From the NCBI RefSeq assembly GCF_030403745.1, contig NZ_JAQMWP010000009.1, positions 124,001-188,000 on the forward strand: DNA of 64,000 bases. The letters are read 5' to 3'. Source of the stretch: Streptomyces sp. S.PB5. GTDB lineage: Bacteria > Actinomycetota > Actinomycetes > Streptomycetales > Streptomycetaceae. Within the stretch, counting starts at the first letter, position 1. Each line of letters begins with the position of its first letter. A program made the translations under genes and the position numbers. The notes below the pieces were generated by a model. That model saw only the letters and a program-made list of their open reading frames with translations. It made no database searches and had not been told where the DNA came from. Below are positions 20,024 to 29,073 of the stretch, piece by piece.

Positions 20024-21778
20024 TCAGGACGGCCGGTCCCCGTGCCACGAGTGCCACAGCGCCGCGTACGCCCCGCCCGCCGCCACCAGCTCCTCGTGCG
20101 AGCCGAGTTCGGTGAGCAGTCCGTCCTCCATGACGGCCACCCGGTCGGCGTCGTGCGCGGTGTGCAGCCGGTGCGCGATCGCGATGACGGTACGGCCCTC
20201 CAGTACGGCGGCCAGGGCGCGCTCGGTGTGCCGGGCCGTGGTCGGATCGAGCAACGCCGTGGCCTCGTCCAGGATCAGCGTGTGCGGGTCCGCCAGCACG
20301 ACCCGGGCGAGGGCGAGTTGCTGCGCCTGCGAACCGTCGGTGGCGTGACCGCCGTCCCCGAGCGCGGTGCTCAGCCCCTCGGGCAGCTCCCGTACCCAGG
20401 CGTCGGCGCCGACCGCCTCCAGCGCGGACCACAACTCCTCGTCCCCCGCCGAGGGTTCGGCGATCAGCAGGTTGTCCCGGACCGTGCCCAGGAACACATG
20501 GTGCTCCTGGGTGACCAGGACGACCTGGCGGCGCAGCTGCTCGGGGCCGAGGTCGACGACGGGCACCCCGCCGACGGTCACGGTCCCCTCGGTGGGCGCG
20601 TCGACGCCCGCGAGGAGACGGCTGAGCGTGGTCTTCCCGGCACCGGACGGACCCACGACCGCGAGCCGCTCCCCGGGCCGTACCGTCAGATCGACCCCGT
20701 GCAGCACCTCGCCGCCGCGGCCGTAGGAGTAGCGCACCCCGGTCACGTCGATGCGGTCCCCGGCCGGCCGGAGGGCCCTGGCCCCGGTGGCCCGCGGGGC
20801 GCGCGCCAGCCCCTCCACCCGGGCGAACGAGGCACTGGCGCTCTGCAGTTGCTCGACCCGGACCAGGATCTGGTCGAGCGGGTTGATCAGCTGGTTGTAG
20901 AGGAGCGTGGCCGCCACGACCGAGCCCAGGCTCATCGTCCCGTGCGTGTGCAGGAGTCCGCCGACGATCAGGATCCCGGCGATGGGGACGATGTACGACA
21001 CCTCGACCGAGGGGAAGAAGACGCTGCGCAGATAGAGGGTGTGGAAGCGGGTGCGGCGGGCCGTCTCGATGGTGTCCCGGCCGGCCCGGACCCGCCGTTC
21101 CTCCAGCCGCAGCGCCTCGACCGTACGGGCGCCTGCCGCCGTCGCCGCGACGATCTCGGCGACGTCCGAGGTGGCCGCGCCCTCGGCGAGATAGCCGTCC
21201 CTCGCGCGGCGCAGATACCAGCGCAGGGCGAACCAGATCGGGGTGAGGCCGAGTACGCCCACGAGGCCCAGGACCGGGTCGATCAGGAAGATGGCGACCA
21301 GCGCGAACAGGGACCGTACGGTGTTGATGAACAGGTCGGGGCCCGCGTCGCGGAGTGTCTGGCCGACCGTGGCCACGTCGGCGGTGCCGCGGGCGGTGAG
21401 GTCGCCGGTACCCGCGCGTTCCACCACCGACGCGGGCAGGGCGAGGGTGCGGTCCACGAACTCCTCGCGGACCCGGGCGAGGGTGCGTTCGCCGAAGCGG
21501 TGGCCCACATAGCGGGCCCAGCGGGCGAGGAGGAGTTCGGCGAGGGAGCAGAGCAGCAGGGCGAGGGCCAGCCGGTCCACCACGCCCACTCCGCCGCCGG
21601 CGCGCACCTCGTCGATGATCTTTCCGAGCAGCCAGGGACCGCCGAGACCCGCGACCGCGGCCAGGGAGTTGAGGGCGAGGGCGGTGGTGAACGCCCGGGC
21701 GTCCGCTCGGGTCAGACGGAGGGACGCCTTGCGGACGTCCGCGGGTTCGGCGACGGGCAGGTGTCCGGACGTCGTCAC
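20024..21778 (-). CDS. ABC exporter half-transporter, catalytic-site partner (pair 2)
   Basis: An inner-membrane exporter subunit of 584 residues: six membrane segments, then a nucleotide-binding domain. Walker A (VVGPSGAGKTT), Walker B with catalytic Glu (LILDEAT) and the switch His (AIAHRL) are intact, but the signature is TDGSQAQQ instead of LSGGQ. GTG 21778 overlaps the stop of the upstream gene in GTGA, so the two are coupled and should form a heterodimer. It is the last of four consecutive exporter genes. Substrate cannot be read from the sequence. Confidence 0.93.
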   Translation of the reverse strand: MTTSGHLPVAEPADVRKASLRLTRADARAFTTALALNSLAAVAGLGGPWLLGKIIDEVRAGGGVGVVDRLALALLLCSLAELLLARWARYVGHRFGERTLARVREEFVDRTLALPASVVERAGTGDLTARGTADVATVGQTLRDAGPDLFINTVRSLFALVAIFLIDPVLGLVGVLGLTPIWFALRWYLRRARDGYLAEGAATSDVAEIVAATAAGARTVEALRLEERRVRAGRDTIETARRTRFHTLYLRSVFFPSVEVSYIVPIAGILIVGGLLHTHGTMSLGSVVAATLLYNQLINPLDQILVRVEQLQSASASFARVEGLARAPRATGARALRPAGDRIDVTGVRYSYGRGGEVLHGVDLTVRPGERLAVVGPSGAGKTTLSRLLAGVDAPTEGTVTVGGVPVVDLGPEQLRRQVVLVTQEHHVFLGTVRDNLLIAEPSAGDEELWSALEAVGADAWVRELPEGLSTALGDGGHATDGSQAQQLALARVVLADPHTLILDEATALLDPTTARHTERALAAVLEGRTVIAIAHRLHTAHDADRVAVMEDGLLTELGSHEELVAAGGAYAALWHSWHGDRPS

Positions 21779-23508
21779 CGTACGGCCTCCTCGGAGTCGG
21801 TGTCCCTCGCGACGAGTTCTCGGTAGCCGGGGGTGGTGTCGAGAAGCTCCTGGTGGGTTCCGGTGGCGGCGACCTTTCCGTCGACCAGGTAGACGACGGT
21901 GTCCGTCCGGTCCAGGACGAGGGGGGAGGTGGTGGTGACGACGGTGGTACGGCCGCTGCGGGCGGTGCGGAGCCGGTCGGCGACGCGGGCCTCCGTGTGG
22001 GCGTCCAGGGCGGAGGTGGGTTCCACGGCGAGGAGGATCTCGGGGTTGGCGGCGAGGGCTCTTGCCAGGCGGATGCGTTGGCGCTGGCCGCCGGAGAGGT
22101 TGCGGGCCTGGGCGTCGATGGGGGAGTCCAGGCCGCCCGGGAGGGCCTGGACTATGTCGTCCGCGACGGCTGCGTGGAGGGCTTGGGTGAGGTGCGCGTC
22201 CTGGGGTGCCACGGAAGGTCGTACAGCGTGTGCGGGTGGTTCGATGACATTGCGCAACGTGTCTGCGAAGAGGTCTGCCTCGTGGTCCGCCACCAGAATG
22301 CGGGCGCGGATCTCCTTCAACGGGATCTCGTCCAGCGGGACTTCGCCCCATGTCGTTCTTGACGGGGTGTATCTGCCGAGGCGGTCGATCACTGTCGCCG
22401 TCTCCGCCGGATGCGCGCCGGCCAGTGCAGTCAGGCGGCCCGGTCGTATCCTCACGCCCGACTCGGGGTCGTGGAGTACCGACGGTTCGGCGGGAGCGGG
22501 TCTCGTGCCCTTGTCCTCCATCGGCTCCAGGTGCAGGAGGCGTACGACCCTGCGCGCGGCCACGACCCCACGGCTCAGCATGTAACCGCACTCGACCCAG
22601 AAGGCCACCGGGCCGATCAGGACCGCCACATAGCCGTAGACCGAGACCAACTCACCGATGGTGATGTGCCCTTGGGCGGCCAGCCGCGCCGCCAGCCAGG
22701 TCACCACCGCTAGGAACAGGGTGGGCAGGCCCACGCCGAGGGCCTGGACCCAGCTGGTGACCGCGCCCACGCGGTAGCCCTGGGCGCGCAGGTGCTGGGA
22801 GTCGCGCCGGAAGGCGTCCGCCACCAGGTTCTTGCCGCCCAGGCCGTTGAGGACGCGGAGGCCGCCCGCGAGGTCGGCGATCCGGGCGGTGAGGACGCCC
22901 TGGCGTTCGCGGTACTCGGTCTCGGTGCCCTGGAGGCGGGTGAGGAGCGGGCCGACGAGGACGACGATGGCCGGGATGCCCAGCAGGACCACCGCCGCGA
23001 TCAGCGGGGAGACCGACACCAGCAGGCCGGCGATCACCAGATAGGCGATGACGGCTCCGAAGCCCGGGCCGACCACGGTCAGCGCCTGCGCGATGGTCTG
23101 GACGTCGCCCACGCCGATCGTGACGACCTCACCGGTCCCCGCCCGGCGCGACAGCGCGGAGCCGAGCCGGACCGCGTGGCCCACGACCACCTTCACCGTG
23201 CGGAAGTTGGCGTCCATCCGCACCCGGGTCATCGTGCGGTGCCGCATGATGCTCAGCCACGCGTTGAACGAACCCACCGCGAAGAGGACGGCGGACCAGC
23301 CCACGAGCGCGCCCATGCGGCCCGGCTCCAGGCCCTCGTCGATCGCCTTCGCCATCAGGTACGGCGTCGCGGCCAGCAGCACCATCCAGACACTGGCGAT
23401 CAGCGAGCCGAGGGCGCACCGGCCCGGCTGGCGGCGCACCAGCCACCACAGGTACCACCAGCCGCCGCGGATGTCGGGCGTGCCGGGATCCTCGTACGCG
23501 TCGATCAC
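21775..23508 (-). CDS. ABC exporter half-transporter with degenerate ATP site (pair 2)
   Basis: A 577-residue exporter subunit with an N-terminal six-helix domain. In the nucleotide-binding domain the Walker A position reads LAGAHPAETAT with no Lys, Walker B reads ILLAVEPTSALD with the metal-binding Asp replaced, and the H-loop is TTTSPL without His. The signature LSGGQRQR is intact. It can therefore supply only the signature half of one working ATP site and depends on its coupled partner at 20024-21778. It starts 19 bp after the gene at 23528, so all four exporter genes are probably co-transcribed. Confidence 0.93.
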   Translation of the reverse strand: MIDAYEDPGTPDIRGGWWYLWWLVRRQPGRCALGSLIASVWMVLLAATPYLMAKAIDEGLEPGRMGALVGWSAVLFAVGSFNAWLSIMRHRTMTRVRMDANFRTVKVVVGHAVRLGSALSRRAGTGEVVTIGVGDVQTIAQALTVVGPGFGAVIAYLVIAGLLVSVSPLIAAVVLLGIPAIVVLVGPLLTRLQGTETEYRERQGVLTARIADLAGGLRVLNGLGGKNLVADAFRRDSQHLRAQGYRVGAVTSWVQALGVGLPTLFLAVVTWLAARLAAQGHITIGELVSVYGYVAVLIGPVAFWVECGYMLSRGVVAARRVVRLLHLEPMEDKGTRPAPAEPSVLHDPESGVRIRPGRLTALAGAHPAETATVIDRLGRYTPSRTTWGEVPLDEIPLKEIRARILVADHEADLFADTLRNVIEPPAHAVRPSVAPQDAHLTQALHAAVADDIVQALPGGLDSPIDAQARNLSGGQRQRIRLARALAANPEILLAVEPTSALDAHTEARVADRLRTARSGRTTVVTTTSPLVLDRTDTVVYLVDGKVAATGTHQELLDTTPGYRELVARDTDSEEAVR

Positions 23509-23527
23509 CTGTCGTTCCCCCGATTCC

Positions 23528-25390
23528 TTACGCCAGACTGTCCCGCCAGGCCCGGTGAAGTTCCGCGAACCTGCCCGTTCCCGCGATGAGTTCGGCGGGC
23601 GTGCCGTCCTCGACGATCCGGCCGTGCTCCATCACCAGCACCCGGTCCGCGATCTCGACCGTGGAGAGGCGATGGGCGATCACCACCGCCGTACGGCCGT
23701 GCAGGACCGTCGACATCGCGCGCTGCACGGCCCGTTCACCCGGGATGTCAAGCGAGCTGGTCGCCTCGTCGAGGATGAGCACCGCCGGGTCGGCGAGCAA
23801 CGCCCGCGCAAAGGCGACCAGTTGGCGCTGGCCGGCCGAGATACGGCCACCCCGCTTGCGTACGTCCGTGTCGTAGCCGTCCGGCAGGGCGGTGATGAAC
23901 TCGTGGGCGCCGATCGCCTTCGCGGCGCGCTCGATCTCCTCGCGGGTGGCGTCGGGCCGGCCGATGGCGATGTTGTCGGCGACCGTGCCGGAGAAGAGGA
24001 AGGCCTCCTGGGTCACCATGACGACCCCGCGGCGCAGCTCGGGCACGGTCAGGTCGCGCAGGTCGACCCCGTCGAGGAGGACACGGCCCTCGGAGGGGTC
24101 GTAGAAGCGGGCGAGGAGCTTGGCCAGCGTCGACTTGCCCGCGCCGGTCGAGCCGACGACCGCGACCGTCTGTCCGGCGGGGAGGGTGAGGTCGAAGCGC
24201 GGCAGGACCTCGCCGCCGGTGCGGTAGGCGAAGCGGACACCGTCGAAGACGACCTCGCGACCCGGGTGCTCCGACTCGAGAGGCGGCAGCTGCAGGGGCG
24301 TTGCGGGCTCGGGCACGGACGGTGTCTGCGCGAGCAGGCCCGCGATCTTCTCCAGGGAGGCCGCCGCCGACTGGTACGAGTTGAGGAACATCCCGAGCCG
24401 GTCGATCGGGTCGTACAGCCGCCGCAGATACAGCACCGCCGCGGCCAGCACACCGAGCTCCAGCGTGCCGCCCGCGACCCGGTGGGCACCCCACAGCACG
24501 ATCAGCGCGACGGCGGTGTTGGCCACGAGACGGGAGCCGACGACATAGCGGGCCATCTCCAGCAGCGCGTCGCCGTTGGTGCGCTCGTGGCGCTTGTTGA
24601 GCACGGCGAAGTCGGCGTCGTTGGCCGACTCGCGCCGGAACGCCCGCACCGGGCGGATGCCGTTCATCGTCTCGACGAACTTCACGATGACGGCGGCGAT
24701 GGCCGTGGACCGGCGGGTGTACACCTCTCCCGCGCGCCGCTGGTAGACCCGTACGAGGAGGTAGAGCGGCACGAAGGACGCCACCGCGACCGCGCCGAGG
24801 CCCAGGTCGAGCCAGAGCAGCATCGCCGAGATGTAGACGAAGGACAGGATGACCGTCACCAGCTCCTGCAGCCCCTCGCTGAGGAGTTCGCGCAGGGACT
24901 CGACGTCCGCGGTGGAACGGGAGATCAGCCGGCCCGATGTGTAGCGCTCGTGGAAGTCCACGCTGAGGGCCTGGGCGTGGCGGAAGATCCGGCCGCGCAG
25001 ATCGAGCAGCACATCCTGGTTGACCCGGGCCGAGGCGAGGATGAAGGCGTACTGGAGGCCGCCCGCGGCCAGCGCGCACAGCAGATAGCCGACGGCCACG
25101 GCGATCAGCGGCCCGTGCCGGTCGTCCCGGAACGCCGGTACGGCACGGTCGATCGCGTACGCCACCAGCAGCGGGCCGGCCTGCACCGCCGCCTGCTGGA
25201 GCAGCAGAAGCAGCGCGGTGCCGATCGCCCGGCCCTTCATCGGCGCGAGCAGGGAGCGCAGGAGGCCGGCGGTCGCGCGCGGTGGCGTGGGCAGGGCGTC
25301 CCGGTCGAAGGGGTCACCCTTGCCGGAGCCCTTCCGGACGTCCGGTTCCTCGTCGGCGGTGGCGGGCGCGGCCTTCGTCGGCGCCGTCAT
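23528..25390 (-). CDS. ABC exporter half-transporter, catalytic-site partner (pair 1)
   Basis: A 620-residue exporter subunit. A 40-residue polar N-terminus precedes six membrane helices. The nucleotide-binding domain has intact Walker A (VVGSTGAGKST), Walker B with Glu (LILDEATSSLD) and His (VIAHRLST), but the signature is ISAGQRQ. ATG 25390 overlaps the previous gene's stop in ATGA, which marks the two as a coupled heterodimer. The degenerate signature pairs with the weakened Walker B of the partner to form the non-consensus site. Confidence 0.94.
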   Translation of the reverse strand: MTAPTKAAPATADEEPDVRKGSGKGDPFDRDALPTPPRATAGLLRSLLAPMKGRAIGTALLLLLQQAAVQAGPLLVAYAIDRAVPAFRDDRHGPLIAVAVGYLLCALAAGGLQYAFILASARVNQDVLLDLRGRIFRHAQALSVDFHERYTSGRLISRSTADVESLRELLSEGLQELVTVILSFVYISAMLLWLDLGLGAVAVASFVPLYLLVRVYQRRAGEVYTRRSTAIAAVIVKFVETMNGIRPVRAFRRESANDADFAVLNKRHERTNGDALLEMARYVVGSRLVANTAVALIVLWGAHRVAGGTLELGVLAAAVLYLRRLYDPIDRLGMFLNSYQSAAASLEKIAGLLAQTPSVPEPATPLQLPPLESEHPGREVVFDGVRFAYRTGGEVLPRFDLTLPAGQTVAVVGSTGAGKSTLAKLLARFYDPSEGRVLLDGVDLRDLTVPELRRGVVMVTQEAFLFSGTVADNIAIGRPDATREEIERAAKAIGAHEFITALPDGYDTDVRKRGGRISAGQRQLVAFARALLADPAVLILDEATSSLDIPGERAVQRAMSTVLHGRTAVVIAHRLSTVEIADRVLVMEHGRIVEDGTPAELIAGTGRFAELHRAWRDSLA

Positions 25391-27156
25391 CGGTCGTCCT
25401 CCGTTTCCCCGGCCCCTGCCATGAGATGGGCGTACTCGGCGTTCGTGCGCAGCAGTTCCTGATGGGTGCCGACGGCGGCGATACGGCCGCCGGACAGCAG
25501 GGCGACCCGGTCGGCGAGCAGCACGGTCGACGGGCGGTGCGCCACGATGAGGGCGGTGGTCTCGGCGAGCACGTCGCGCAGGGCGGCCTCGACCGCGGCC
25601 TCCGTGTGCACGTCGAGGGCGGACAGCGGATCGTCCAGCACCAGGAACCGGGGCCGCCCCACCACCGCCCGCGCGAGAGCGAGCCGCTGCCGCTGCCCAC
25701 CGGAGAGACTGAGCCCCTGCTCCCCGACCTGGGTGGCGGTGCCCTGGGGCAGGGCGTGCACGAAGTCGGCCTGGGCCACGCCGAGGGCCCGGTCCAGATC
25801 TCCGCCCTCGTCGCCCATCAGCACGTTCTCACCGACGGTCGCCGAGAACAGCGTGGGCTCCTCGAAGGCGACGGCCACCTTGGAGCGCAGCTCCTCACGG
25901 GACATCGCGGTGATGTCCGCGCCGTCGAGGGTGATCCGCCCGTCCGTGATCTCGTGCAGCCGGGGGACCAGCGCGGTGAGCGTGGTCTTGCCGCTGCCGG
26001 TGGCACCGACGAGGGCCATGGACTCGCCGGGGCGGATGTGGAGGTCTATGCGCTCGAGGACGGGGACCGAGTCGAGGGGGGCATCGGGATACCGGAACAC
26101 GACCCCGTCGAACCGCAGCCCGCTGTCCTCACCGGCGCCGTCGGCCACGTCGACCGTCGTGTCCTCCGGCACCTCGTCCATCACCTCGAAGTACCGCTGA
26201 GTCGCACTGGCCGCGTCCTGGCTGATCGCCAGCAGAAACCCGATCGAGTCGATGGGCCACCGCAGCGCCAGAGCCGTGGACAGGAACGCCACCAGCGTCC
26301 CCGCGGACAGGTCACCGTCGGCCACCTGCACACACCCCAGGACCAGCGCCGCCCCGATGGCGATCTCCGGCAGCGTCACGATGACACCCCAGATCGACGC
26401 CAGCAGCCGGGCCTTGCGCAGCTCCGTCCCGCGCAGCGTCCGCGACAGCTCCCGGAACGCCCGCGCCTGACTCCGGTGCCGCCCGAACCCCTTGATGATC
26501 CGGATCCCGAGCACGCTCTCCTCGACGACCGTGGTCAGATCCCCGACCTGGTCCTGAGCGAGCCGCGCCACATGGAAGTACCGCCGCTCGAAGAGCACAC
26601 AGGTGACGATCACAGGGATGGCAGGCCCCAGGATCACCAGCCCCAGCGTCCAGTCCTGGAGCAGCATGATGATCACACCGACGAGGATCGTGACCCCGTT
26701 GACCAGCAGAAACGTCAACGGGAACGCGAGGAACATCCGCACCAGCATCAGGTCGGTCGTGCCCCGGGAGAGCAACTGCCCGGACGCCCACCGGTCATGG
26801 AAGGACACCGGCAGCCGCTGCAGATGCCGGTAGAGATCCGCCCGCATCTCCGCCTCGACATGCGAGAGCGGCCGAGCCACCAGCCACCGCCGCAACCCGA
26901 ACAACACAGCTTCCGTCAGCCCGAGCAACAGCAGGAACAGCGCCCCGAGCCACACCCCCGCGGGGTCCTGACCGGCGATCGGCCCGTCCACCATCCACTT
27001 GAGGACGAGCGGGATCACCAGTCCCACACAGGACGCGACGATCGCCACGAACGCGGCGGTGAACAGCCGCGCCCGGACGGGCCGGACATACGGCCACAGC
27101 CGCAGCAGAGTACGGACGGCGGAACGATCCTTGGTGGTTGCACGTGTCGAGGACAT
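25387..27156 (-). CDS. ABC exporter half-transporter with Glu-to-Asp Walker B (pair 1)
   Basis: A 589-residue exporter subunit and first gene of the four-gene exporter operon. Walker A (LVGATGSGKTT) and the signature LSGGQRQR are intact, but Walker B reads FLVLDDPLSALD, with Asp in place of the catalytic Glu, as in the degenerate subunit of TM287/288-type heterodimers. ATG 27156. The 228-bp gap to the divergent ABC-2 operon (27157-27384) should hold promoters for both directions. Confidence 0.94.
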   Translation of the reverse strand: MSSTRATTKDRSAVRTLLRLWPYVRPVRARLFTAAFVAIVASCVGLVIPLVLKWMVDGPIAGQDPAGVWLGALFLLLLGLTEAVLFGLRRWLVARPLSHVEAEMRADLYRHLQRLPVSFHDRWASGQLLSRGTTDLMLVRMFLAFPLTFLLVNGVTILVGVIIMLLQDWTLGLVILGPAIPVIVTCVLFERRYFHVARLAQDQVGDLTTVVEESVLGIRIIKGFGRHRSQARAFRELSRTLRGTELRKARLLASIWGVIVTLPEIAIGAALVLGCVQVADGDLSAGTLVAFLSTALALRWPIDSIGFLLAISQDAASATQRYFEVMDEVPEDTTVDVADGAGEDSGLRFDGVVFRYPDAPLDSVPVLERIDLHIRPGESMALVGATGSGKTTLTALVPRLHEITDGRITLDGADITAMSREELRSKVAVAFEEPTLFSATVGENVLMGDEGGDLDRALGVAQADFVHALPQGTATQVGEQGLSLSGGQRQRLALARAVVGRPRFLVLDDPLSALDVHTEAAVEAALRDVLAETTALIVAHRPSTVLLADRVALLSGGRIAAVGTHQELLRTNAEYAHLMAGAGETEDDR

Positions 27157-27384
27157 CAGCAGCGAGCCTACGGACCGCCACTGACAACGCCCACCGAGTT
27201 TTGGCCGGACCTGGTTCGGCCGCTGGACCTACGACCTGCGCGTTCGACCCGCCGCACAGCAGCAACCGCACAGCAGCGGGTACCGGCCCGGCCCGGTCGT
27301 ACTCCCGCATCAACCGATCGGCTGATGCCGCTTCGAGCGCGACGGCCGATGTGCGCGCACCCCGCCCACCGCGACGCTGAAGCC

Positions 27385-28332
27385 ATGTCCGTCATCGAAG
27401 TCACCGCACTGCGCAAGTCCTACGGCGGCAGGCCCGCCGTGGACGGTGTCTCCTTCGCGGTCGAGGAAGGCGAGATCTTCGGCGTCCTCGGCCCGAACGG
27501 AGCCGGCAAGACCACCACCGTCGAGTGCGTCGAGGGCCTGCGCGTCCCCGACTCCGGCCGCGTCCGCGTCACCGGCCTCGACCCGGTCGCCGACCACGAG
27601 AAGGTCGCCCGCGTCCTCGGCGCCCAGCTCCAGGAGAGCGAGCTCCAGCCCAAGCTCACCGTCCGCGAGGCCCTGGAGCTGTACGCCGCCTTCTACGACA
27701 AGCCCGCCGACTGGCGCCCCCTCGCCGAGCGCCTCGGCCTCACCGGCAAGCTGACCACCCGGTTCGCGAAGCTCTCCGGCGGCCAGAAGCAGCGCCTGTT
27801 CATCGCGCTCGCGCTCATCGGCAACCCCAGGGTCGTCGTCCTGGACGAGCTGACCACCGGCCTCGACCCCCGCGCCCGTCGCGACACCTGGGAGCTCATC
27901 GAGGACGTCCGGGCGAACGGCGTCACCGTCCTTCTCGTCACCCACTTCATGGAGGAGGCCCAGCGCCTCTGCGACCGGATCGCGGTCATCGACAAGGGCC
28001 GGATCGCCGCCCTGGACACCCCGGCCGGTCTGATCCGCCGCTCGGCGGGCGCGACCGTCATCAGCTTCACGCCGTCCGCCCAGCTGGACGAGCGCGACCT
28101 GAACACCCTTCCCGCACTCGCCTCGATCGAGCACAAGGACGGCCGTATCACCCTGTCCGGCACCGACGAGACCGTCGACGCCGTCCTCACCCTCCTCGCC
28201 CGCACCCACGTCACCGCCCACCAACTCAGGGTCACCGACGCCACGTTGGACGACGCGTTCCTCGACCTCACCGAGACGAAGACCGAGACCGATACCGATA
28301 CCGATACCGAGACCAAGGAGACCGCGGCATGA
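27385..28332 (+). CDS. ABC transporter ATP-binding protein (ABC-2 / DrrA-like)
   Basis: The cytoplasmic ATPase of a drug- or lipid-export ABC-2 system, 315 residues from ATG 27385. It has Walker A GPNGAGKTTT, signature LSGGQKQR, Walker B VVVLDELTTGLD and the H-loop LVTHF. The C-terminal extension ends in a Thr/Asp/Glu repeat (TETDTDTDTET) encoded by a 6-bp tandem repeat. Its stop overlaps the permease start in ATGA. Membership of an operon with a histidine kinase and response regulator suggests that export is induced by an envelope or drug signal. Confidence 0.93.
   Translation: MSVIEVTALRKSYGGRPAVDGVSFAVEEGEIFGVLGPNGAGKTTTVECVEGLRVPDSGRVRVTGLDPVADHEKVARVLGAQLQESELQPKLTVREALELYAAFYDKPADWRPLAERLGLTGKLTTRFAKLSGGQKQRLFIALALIGNPRVVVLDELTTGLDPRARRDTWELIEDVRANGVTVLLVTHFMEEAQRLCDRIAVIDKGRIAALDTPAGLIRRSAGATVISFTPSAQLDERDLNTLPALASIEHKDGRITLSGTDETVDAVLTLLARTHVTAHQLRVTDATLDDAFLDLTETKTETDTDTDTETKETAA
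28282..28314 (+). repeat. ACCGAT/ACCGAG hexamer repeat inside the ABC ATPase gene
   Basis: Five or six consecutive ACCGAK units encode the Thr-Asp/Thr-Glu tail of the ATPase. A change in unit number would keep the frame, so tail length could vary between strains. Confidence 0.7.
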
Positions 28333-29063
28333 ACACCGCCGTGCTGAAGACCGAGCTCCGCCTCCTGCGCCGCGAACCCGGCGCCCTGTTCTGGATGCTC
28401 GCCTTCCCGACCCTGCTGCTGGTGATCCTCGGCTCGATCCCGGGTTTCCGCGAACACGAGGAGAACCTCGGGGGCCTCAGGACCATCGACGTCTACGTCC
28501 CCGTGGCGGTGCTGCTCGGACTGATCGTGGGCGGCATCCAGGCCATGCCCCAGACTCTCACCGGCTACCGCGAACAGGGCATCCTGCGCCGCATGTCCGC
28601 CACCCCGGTCCGCCCCGCCGCACTGCTCTCCGCACAGCTGGTGGTCTACGCCGCAGCGGCCCTGGCATCGGCCCTGGCCGCCCTCCTCGTCGGCCGTCTC
28701 GTCTTCGCCGTACGACTGCCCGAGCAGCCCTTCGGATACGCCCTCGCCCTCGTCCTGGCCGGGCTCGCCGTCCTCGCGCTCGGCGCCGTGATCTGCGCGC
28801 TGTCCCGTACGACGAAGATCGCGGCGGCGATCGGGTCGGCGGTGTTCTTCCCGGCGATGTTCTGCACGGGCGTGTGGCTGCCGGTGCAGGCCATGCCGGA
28901 CGTGCTGGCCGAGGTCGTCGGCTGGACCCCGTTCGGCGCGGCCGCCCAGGCCCTCGATCAGGCGGCGGCAGGCGACTGGCCGGGCCTGACCCACCTGGTC
29001 GTCCTGGTGGCCTGGACTCTGCTGCTCACCGCCGCCGCGTCGCGCTGGTTCCGGTGGGAGTAG
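28329..29063 (+). CDS. ABC-2 type transporter permease
   Basis: The integral membrane partner of the ATPase encoded just upstream; 244 residues with about six hydrophobic segments, including LFWMLAFPTLLLVILGSIPG and IGSAVFFPAMFCTGVWLP, and the family region GYREQGILRRMSATPV. ATG 28329 lies within the ATGA overlap, so translation is coupled. It ends 10 bp before the kinase gene. Confidence 0.93.
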   Translation: MNTAVLKTELRLLRREPGALFWMLAFPTLLLVILGSIPGFREHEENLGGLRTIDVYVPVAVLLGLIVGGIQAMPQTLTGYREQGILRRMSATPVRPAALLSAQLVVYAAAALASALAALLVGRLVFAVRLPEQPFGYALALVLAGLAVLALGAVICALSRTTKIAAAIGSAVFFPAMFCTGVWLPVQAMPDVLAEVVGWTPFGAAAQALDQAAAGDWPGLTHLVVLVAWTLLLTAAASRWFRWE

Positions 29064-29073
29064 GGGAGTCGCC

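Noticed and set aside
23048..25462. 804-codon plus-strand open frame, and similar long frames antisense to glg, M4, ABC and CHAT genes.
   Set aside because: They are shadows: high-GC codon bias removes stops on the opposite strand, and no domains or starts support them.
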